Positions 57,976-64,000 of a DNA stretch of 64,000 nucleotides are shown here, one piece after another. The DNA lies in contig NC_039363.1 in the NCBI RefSeq assembly GCF_003573695.1, positions 148,894,826 through 148,958,825 of the forward strand, read 5' to 3'. Position numbers and translations under genes: made by a program. The DNA is from Papaver somniferum (lineage: Eukaryota; Streptophyta; Magnoliopsida; Ranunculales; Papaveraceae). Every line of letters begins with the position of its first letter. Positions within the stretch are counted from its first letter, which is position 1. Under the pieces are notes generated by a model. The model was not told the DNA's origin. It worked only from the letters and a program-made list of their open reading frames with translations, and did not search any database.

Positions 57976-58590
57976 GAGCATGTCTTTGGTCCACATTAGA
58001 AATTTATTTTGATAGACCGACTGCTTGACAGCTAGAGGCGCTTTCAGATTAGCATGTGTTAAAAATTAGTATGAGTTAAACTATCATGGGAGGTCATACT
58101 CGCATACCACATTCATCTCTCTATGCGCTCACTTTCTTGTTAATCAATTACTAATTAGGAATAGAGTTACTAGCAATGAGAATTTGGGGCGTGGAAAAAG
58201 AACCCTTGTCAAGAAGAAGTACTAGGATGGTCTACTAATGTGTTTGTGAATGTTTTTATGGTTGCCGATGGGGTAGGCTTTGCTTACTTAGTTTTTCTTT
58301 CTTTAGATTTGAGCTTGGTTTTTTGTAACCTCTATTGTTGTTTTTGTTGCTGCACTGTTTGGTGCATTCCTTTCTTGTATCTCTTTTTTTCTTTGTAGTA
58401 AAATTTTAACCTTTTAAGTCAAAAAAAAATAAAAAAATTACAGTAATAATTAGGATAAGAGCTTATGTTTTTTCCTACGAGGATGGCTACATATATTTTT
58501 ATAATTCAAACTCAATTGTCATTAAAAATAAGAAAAGGTGCATTCATTATTCTTGGGTTCAACCACTGCAATACTACATGACCCTGTCGC
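57976..58590. other. Distal 5' flank of membrane-protein copy 3, duplicated with copy 4
   Basis: The stretch 57990-58085 (GTCTTTGGTCCACATTAGAAA, ...GACAGCTAGAGGCG, GCATGTGTTA) matches 61975-62080 upstream of copy 4, so the duplication unit includes more than 600 bp of 5' flank. An ATTCAAACTCAA word at 58503-58514 corresponds to the W-box block of the other copies, but with G changed to C. Confidence 0.6.
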
Positions 58591-58693
58591 TTCATCATAT
58601 ATAACTGCTCCTATATTCATCTTTATATGATAACCAGTCTCGCTTTTAGAAGTTAAAAAAACATTCTCCCTTTCTCTAGTAAACTGAAGAACA

Positions 58694-59635
58694 ATGGATA
58701 TAGAGTTAGAAGAATTTCAATCCATGGGGATTTTCAAAATCTACGTAGAAGCTTACAAGGTCACACTATCATGGAAACAGATCTTTTCACAGATCGTGTT
58801 GGCTCTAATCCTTCCTTTAGCTATCATTTCCCTAGCACAGATCGAACTGCTCAAGAGCAATACTGAATTTAACTTAAATATCGCATTAAGAGCCATCTGC
58901 GGGCTCTTTCTTGTTATTCTTTCCTTGCTCTAGACTTCGGTTGTTGTTTACACGATTGCTTGTATCTATTCTTCAAAAGAAACCTCTTTCAAAAAGGTTA
59001 TCACTGCAATTCCTAAAGTATGGAAGAGACTTATCGTCACTTTGTTGTGGTACTTTTTGATCGTGTTTTTGTACAACCTTATTGTGGTTGTAATAGTTTT
59101 TTTGTTGGCGGTTGTATCTCTAATTTTAGCTCGGGTATTCTCTTTCCAACTCGATTGGAGATCACCAATTACCATCCTTGTCATAATCATAATTGTACTT
59201 ATTCCTTACATGATTGGATCCATTTACATCAGTCTCGGTTAGTACTTAGCCAGCGTAGTATCGATTTTGGAAGACATTAGAGGAATTGAAGCTATGAAGA
59301 AAGGTAAGGCATTAGTTAAGGGGAATATTTGGATTTCTTTCATCGTCGTTATTCCTCTACGAATCTGTAGTATGGTCAACTTTTTTTCCTTTAGCTCGTT
59401 GGTGGTACAAGGGGAATAATTAGTTATGGTTGGTCGAGTGAGTTTGGGAATCTTCTGCTCACTGTAGCTGGTAATTTTCTTTCATTTTGGTCTAGTAATC
59501 CAAACCATCATCTACTTCGTCTGCAAATCGCATCACAAAGAAAACATCGATAAGTCTAGCCTTGTGGATCACTTAGATGGTTATCTCCATGGGATTTATG
59601 AACCTCTTAGTAGAGAAGCAGGAAACCCTGTTTGA
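58694..59635 (+). pseudogene. Membrane-protein family copy 3: pseudogene with four nonsense codons and no frameshift
   Basis: Aligns codon for codon with copy 4 from MD.ELEEFQSMGIFKIYVEAYKVTLSWKQIFSQI to the KENIDKSSLVDHLDGY tail and the final stop at 59633-59635. Premature stops: TAG 58931-58933, TAG 59240-59242 (TGG in copy 4), TAA 59417-59419 (TCA in copy 4), TAG 59465-59467 (TTG in copy 4). All are point changes; frame is maintained over 313 codons. A 79-residue N-terminal piece with one membrane span could still be made. The Harbinger element lies 720 bp upstream. Confidence 0.92.
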
Positions 59636-59737
59636 TTTTCGATGATCTTTAAATTCTATTGTCTGCATAGATATTGCTACAACTATATTTGTATACTATG
59701 TCATGATGTATTTTCTCTCGAAAACTTTGTGATGATT

Positions 59738-59743
59738 AATAAA
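59738..59743 (+). terminator. Polyadenylation signal of copy 3
   Basis: AATAAA about 105 bp past the stop codon, in a 3' flank shared with copy 4 (63401-63406). Confidence 0.5.
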
Positions 59744-59817
59744 ACTCAAGTGGATTGGTTACATATGCCTTATGCGGCCTTGCTGCAACCATAATCTTCC
59801 AAGTAAAATTAGCAATT

Positions 59818-60300
59818 CCTTATGCGTTTTTATTGTGATAGTCAATCCATACTTCATATTGCTGTTAATCCTGTTTTTCATGAACGCACCAAACATATTG
59901 AGATTGATTGTTATTATGTACGTGATAAATTCTAGTCCGGCGCTATTATTACTTCTCATGTTCGCACAACCGCTCAACTTGCAGACATTTTCACCAAGGC
60001 TCTTGGACGTCCTCAGTTTGAGTTGCTTCTTCGCAAGTTGAGAATTCGTGATTTTGATGCTCTAACTTGAGGAGGAGTATTAGGAGATAAGCATATTTGT
60101 ACATATATTGTATATATGATTAGGAAATATATTAGTTAGAAAATGTATTATTTTTGGGGAAAATATGTTTATGGTTTTCTCCCATTTTAGATTTAGAGAA
60201 ACCAATTGTAATCTCAAGCTTTTGATAATACAAAACCTTCATCTTCTCTACCTTGTCGTTCAAAAACCTGAGGCAAAATACCCAAACCTTAGATGAATCC
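59818..60300 (+). mobile_element. 3' end of a copia element (RNase H tail and LTR part)
   Basis: Reads [20 protein letters not shown], then [30 protein letters not shown] and stops at 60068-60070; one premature TAG occurs in the middle. A purine tract GAGGAGGAGT precedes an LTR-like start TATTAGGAGATAAGC (normally TG). It is a different family from the 52.7-kb copia. It inserted in the 3' flank of copy 3: similarity to the copy 4 flank ends at about 59815. Confidence 0.75.
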
Positions 60301-60837
60301 AACACCCAACAAGATTATATCAATCTACTGAAAACATATTGAGTGGTAAAGATTTGGAGGTAGATAAGTGATTAACATTGGACGTTCCATTTGTTTTTTT
60401 TGTTTTTTTTTGAATTTCGTTGAACTAGTCACTGATTTCTGGAAATCAAGAAGGTGCTATAATAATTTAGGTACGAACGACTATGTAAAGCAATAGTATG
60501 TCGTTTTTGAACGACTACGTGCTTTCACCAGCGGTTGTTTCTGGACGACATCGATATTTTTTGATTCCTCTAAAATAAACGACTTGGGATGTTTAATGAG
60601 TGATAGTGGTGATCAGTGGGATATGAAGATGGCGAAGAAGGTGGTTGGTATCAGAGATGGTGAAGAAAATTATTTTAGAACTTACGGATTTTTATTTTTT
60701 TTTTGTTTAGTTATTGGGGTTGTTTTGTTGTTGAGTGAATAATAAAAAAAGTCAACAAGTGGTATTTAGGATATATGGTTGGTAAATAGGATAAATGAGG
60801 GTGGCAATTAATGTAGGTGGTAAATAAGATATAATAA
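60301..60837. other. Intergenic, no gene
   Basis: AT-rich sequence without recognisable domains or repeats. A short ACGACTACGT-like word is repeated around 60475-60530. Confidence 0.4.
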
Positions 60838-60840
60838 TAA

Positions 60841-61155
60841 CAGCCCGTTCGGTTGGGAGAATTAGAATCCTAGGAATTCAATTATGGGGTAATTCAATTC
60901 TTGGAATTGGATTCCAATCCAAAAAATTTATGTTTGGTTGAGGTAATTCAATTATATTTGTTTTACCCCGGAGTCCAATTCCATTGCATCATTGGACAAT
61001 GCAATGGAAATATATCATTTTGGAACGAATTGGATTCCTTGAAATCAAAATTCGCAACTACATAGAATTCAATCGCCCCGTTCGGTTCAAGGAATTTGAC
61101 GCATTTCCTAGGAATTGGATTCCAAGGAATACAATTCCTTAAAACGAACGGGTTG
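60841..61155. mobile_element. Tourist-like MITE
   Basis: 315 bp with terminal inverted repeats CAGCCCGTTCGGTTGG and CAACCCGTTCGTTTTA (right end read on the minus strand), flanked by TAA (60838-60840 and 61156-61158), as expected for PIF/Harbinger-related MITEs. Interior rich in GGAATTGGATTCC palindromic words; a second CCCCGTTCGGTTCAAGG lies at 61077, possibly an internal duplication. Confidence 0.75.
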
Positions 61156-61249
61156 TAAAAATAAAATTGGGCGTTAGCATGAAATTCTCCAATAAGGGCG
61201 ATAACAAAATAAATGGGTCGAGCAGCTGGCTTGGCCCAATTTACATTCC

Positions 61250-61307
61250 TAATGTTTGCTGGTTGTAATCACTATTATTTGAACCACTTTGGTCTTGTAA
61301 TCCAAAC
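61250..61307 (+). pseudogene. Membrane-protein family relict (copy 5), left part
   Basis: GTTTGCTGG...CACTTTGGTCTTGTAATCCAAAC matches the final membrane span of the family (HFGLVIQT). It is interrupted by the hAT MITE and continues at 61819. The rest of the gene upstream is gone. Confidence 0.7.
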
Positions 61308-61818
61308 TACGGGTGAGCATGGACCGGTATGGATCGGTTTCGCCTAATTCGTATCCAAACAATACATTACGGATTTTAAATTTGGCCATCCAATCCAACG
61401 TACAACGGGTTTGCATCCAATGGATGAACGGATTGGATACGGATAATCCAATAGATTTGTTTTAGTTAAAATTTATAATAAAGAAAATAAAGTCAACACA
61501 AATGACTCCTCATAAAACCTACATATCCTATATATATATATACAAATATAAAAATGGCATGTACGACACCCCAGGCAAACACCTTGAGAAGTCCTAAATG
61601 ATCCATAATATTTTATAGAACTATATAAATACCTTAATTTAATGGATATGGATATCCAACGGATTTTTAGGGTTGCATCCGGGTCCGATCCATAATCCGT
61701 TGGAATTTAAGAATTTCATCCGCATTCAACCCTTTAACGAACGGTCCGGGCGTCCATCCGCAAAATAACGATTGGTCCCGGTTAAATCCGCGGATTACGG
61801 GCCAAATGCTCACCACTA
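61308..61818. mobile_element. hAT-type MITE inside the gene relict
   Basis: 511 bp with ends TACGGGTGAGCAT and, at the other end, ATGCTCACCACTA, i.e. TA..GGTGAGCAT inverted repeats. It is flanked by a perfect 8-bp duplication ATCCAAAC (61300-61307 and 61819-61826), the size typical for hAT. Its interior is rich in GGATCGG/ATCCGAT words. Removing it restores the gene order of the family at the join. Confidence 0.85.
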
Positions 61819-61905
61819 ATCCAAACTATCGTCTCCTAAATGTGTAAATCATGTCACAAAGAAAACATTGATCAGTCTAATTTACTTTAACCCACAGAGA
61901 CAAAC
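61819..61905 (+). pseudogene. Membrane-protein family relict (copy 5), right part
   Basis: ATCCAAACTATCGTCTCC..., then GTCACAAAGAAAACATTGATCAGTCTAA, corresponds to the family's last span and KSCHKENIDQS tail. Stop codons interrupt it. It ends about 400 bp before the start of copy 4. Confidence 0.7.
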
Positions 61906-62150
61906 ACTTAAACCCAATCATTTCCCAAAGATCAGCTGAGGCGTGTCTTTGATGATTTAAAAGGAACCAACTGGGCAGGTCCTTTGTTCCCATTAGAAAC
62001 TAACTTTAATAGGCCGCCTGCTGGCAGCTAGAGGCGGCTTTTTACATTAGCATGTGTTATATATATGCGTTAAACATTTTAAAATGCTAATCTAAATAAT
62101 TGGGATAAGAACTTGCGTTCTTTCCTGCTAGGATACCTATAAAGGTGATA

Positions 62151-62250
62151 ATTCAAAGTCAAATTGTCACTAAGAAAGAAAGAAAAAAAATCTTGGATTC
62201 AACCACAACAATTGCATGACCCTGTCACTTGATCCTACATATATATAACT
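62151..62250 (+). promoter_or_regulatory. Promoter of membrane-protein copy 4
   Basis: ATTCAAAGTCAAATTGTCAC with W-box core (AGTCAA, 62157-62162) 149 bp before the ATG, and the TATA box region ACATATATATAACTGCTCC (62238-62256), about 60 bp before the ATG. Same layout as copies 1 and 2. Confidence 0.5.
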
Positions 62251-62305
62251 GCTCCTTTGATTTGATAACCGGTCTCTCTTTACCAGTCTAGTAAACTGAA
62301 GAATA

Positions 62306-63259
62306 ATGGATAAAGATTTGGAAGAGTTTGAATCCATGGGGATTTTCAAAATCTATGTTGAAGCTTACAAGGTCACACTATCATGGAAACAGATCTTTTC
62401 ACAGATCGCGTTGGCTCTAATCCTTCCTTTAGCTATCATTTCCCTAGCACAGATAGAAATAACCGACCTGCTCAAGAAGAATATTGAATTCAACTTGAAC
62501 ACCGCATTGAGAGCCATCTGCGGGCTCTTTCTTGTTATTCTCTCCCTGCTCTCGACTTCAGCTGTTGTTTACACCATAGCGCGTATCTATTCTTCAAAAG
62601 AAATCACTTTCAAAAGGGTGATGACTGCACTACCTAAAGCATCGAAGAGACTTGCGATCACTTTCTTGTGGAACTTCCTGATCGTGTTTTTGTACAACCT
62701 TATTGTGGTTGTAATAATTTTTTTGTTAGCAATTGTATATTTAGTTTTGGCTCGGATATTCTCAGTCCAACTCGATTGGAGTTCACCAATCACCATCCTT
62801 GTCGTAGTCATAATTGTACTTGTTCCTTACATGACTGGAGCCATTTACATCAGCCTCGTCTGGTACTTGGCCAGCGTGGTATCGATTTTGGAAGACATTA
62901 GAGGAATTGAAGCTATGAAGAAAGGAAAGGCATTGGTTAAGGGTAAGATTTGGATTTCTCTCATCACAGCTATTCCTCTACAGATCTGTAATATGATCAA
63001 CTTATTTGCCTTTAGCTCGCTGGTTGTACAAGGGGAATCATTGGGTATGGTTGGTCGAGTGAGTTTGGGAATCTTTTGCTTAGTGTTGCTGGTAATTTTT
63101 GTTCATTTTGGACGAGTAATCCAAACCATCATCTACTTCGTCTGCAAATCGTATCACAAGGAAAACATCGATAAGTCTAGCCTTGTGTATCACCTGGATG
63201 GCTATCACCTTGGGGATTATGAATCTCTCATTAGAGGCGAAGTAGATAATTCTGTTTAA
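62306..63259 (+). CDS. Six-pass membrane protein of a plant tandem family, copy 4
   Basis: A 317-residue intronless frame. Conserved blocks: MGIFKIYVEAYKVTLSWKQIFSQIALALILPLA-type first span (about 30-50), SAVVYTIARIYSSKEITFKR after span 2, SILEDIRGIEAMKKGKALVKGK between spans 4 and 5, FSSLVVQGESLGMVGRVSLG before span 6, and a KENIDKSSLVYHLDGYHLGDY tail. The first 40 residues lack a cleavable signal. Closest relative in the window is pseudogene copy 3. AATAAA at 63401-63406 probably ends the transcript. Function is unknown. Confidence 0.9.
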   Translation: MDKDLEEFESMGIFKIYVEAYKVTLSWKQIFSQIALALILPLAIISLAQIEITDLLKKNIEFNLNTALRAICGLFLVILSLLSTSAVVYTIARIYSSKEITFKRVMTALPKASKRLAITFLWNFLIVFLYNLIVVVIIFLLAIVYLVLARIFSVQLDWSSPITILVVVIIVLVPYMTGAIYISLVWYLASVVSILEDIRGIEAMKKGKALVKGKIWISLITAIPLQICNMINLFAFSSLVVQGESLGMVGRVSLGIFCLVLLVIFVHFGRVIQTIIYFVCKSYHKENIDKSSLVYHLDGYHLGDYESLIRGEVDNSV

Positions 63260-63400
63260 TTTTCAATGAACTTGAAATTCTATTATCCGCATAGATATTG
63301 CTACAACTGTCTGTATTTGGTGTGGTTTCTTATTTTCTCTCTGTATTGTAATTGTGTACCGTGTGATGATGTATTTTCTCTTGAAAACTTTGTGATGATT

Positions 63401-63406
63401 AATAAA
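63401..63406 (+). terminator. Polyadenylation signal of copy 4
   Basis: AATAAA about 145 bp past the stop, in a flank conserved with copy 3. Confidence 0.5.
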
Positions 63407-64000
63407 ACTGTGGACTGATCACATTATGCATCTGCAGCCTTGCTGCAACCATAATTTTCCAAGTACAATTAGCAGTGTGGCAATGCCAACAAAATAAATT
63501 AAGCTAATAAAATCAGGTTCTAAAAGCAAATGAAATTCTGACATGATTTTATTCTTAATTATGTGCCTCTCCCTACAATGAATAACCGGAGCATATGTCT
63601 GTCATGTATATTCAACCATGACATTTTCTTCTTAATTAAGTAGGCTGTCGTTGAAAATGTATATTTCAGCTAAATATACAATAAATGAAATTCAAGAAAA
63701 TGATAAAAACCCCAAAAATTCATATATGAAGCGATGTCAAAAGAAATGATTTTCTCAAATATTATTATCTCGGAGTAATTTGATTGGTCAGAGATGTACG
63801 TTTTGGTGGAAGAAGATTGAGAGAACGTGGAAAGAAGATTGACCGGAAGTATATTTTTGGATTTAAGTCTTTTTTTTTCTTCTTTCTGCAATCTATCTCC
63901 CCTTCCTAATTTTATTTCTGATTTTTGTTTGCTCCAATGTGAGGAATTAAAGTTTTCAAAATCCACTCATGCTAACGGATGTGAGTAAGAGAATGAATTG
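63407..64000. other. 3' flank, no gene
   Basis: The first 60 bp resemble the copy 3 flank (GCAGCCTTGCTGCAACCATAA). The remainder is AT-rich and shows no recognisable coding or repeat feature. Confidence 0.5.

Overview
This is a plant nuclear genomic window, most likely from a eudicot. It is intron-era, AT-rich DNA dominated by plant-type mobile elements: L1-type LINEs with RNase H, Ty1/copia, Ty3/gypsy of the Athila/Tat kind, PIF/Harbinger, hAT MITEs and Tourist-like MITEs. No bacterial-type operons and no rRNA or tRNA genes were seen. The species cannot be named from the sequence; a basal eudicot such as poppy is only a guess.

Host genes. The recognisable host locus is a small tandem family of six-pass membrane proteins whose N-termini carry a shared MGIF.IY.EAYKVT motif. 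Five members or remnants lie in the same orientation: two intact copies at 9022-10071 and 11137-12072, a pseudogene at 58694-59635 with four nonsense codons and no frameshift, a 3'-end relict at about 61250-61905 split by a hAT-type MITE, and an intact copy at 62306-63259. About 46 kb of transposons separates copy 2 from copy 3. The intact copies share an upstream ATTCAAAGTCAA block (a W-box core on the opposite strand) and a TATA box. A second likely host gene at 7699-8298 (minus) encodes a small cysteine-rich protein with GRF-like and CCHC zinc motifs.

Left part (1-8300). A 5'-truncated LINE (1-2236) abuts a probable minus-strand LTR retrotransposon fragment (about 2240-7090). The fragment has a PBS-like site, a minus-strand TATA box and a putative U3 packed with 215-bp and shorter tandem repeats.

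Middle part (12.2-32.4 kb). It contains a complete but decayed 5.7-kb LINE with a perfect 15-bp target duplication, two further LINE fragments, a fold-back (large inverted repeat) element at about 25.36-29.80 kb, and repeat-derived non-coding DNA.

Right-middle part (32.2-58 kb). A 10.9-kb Athila-like gypsy element (TSD GTTAA, two LTRs) sits inside an older LINE. Beside it is a 13.2-kb PIF/Harbinger element (TSD TTA) carrying a Myb/NAM-type helper gene, a DDE transposase, and a captured plant-mobile-domain (MAIN-like) gene. This Harbinger is itself invaded by a retroposon (15-bp TSD) and by a copia element (5-bp TSD). All its genes are broken by stop codons or frameshifts.

Together the window records a tandem gene cluster pulled apart by layered transposon insertions. 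Several of these can be dated relative to each other from nesting and target-site duplications.
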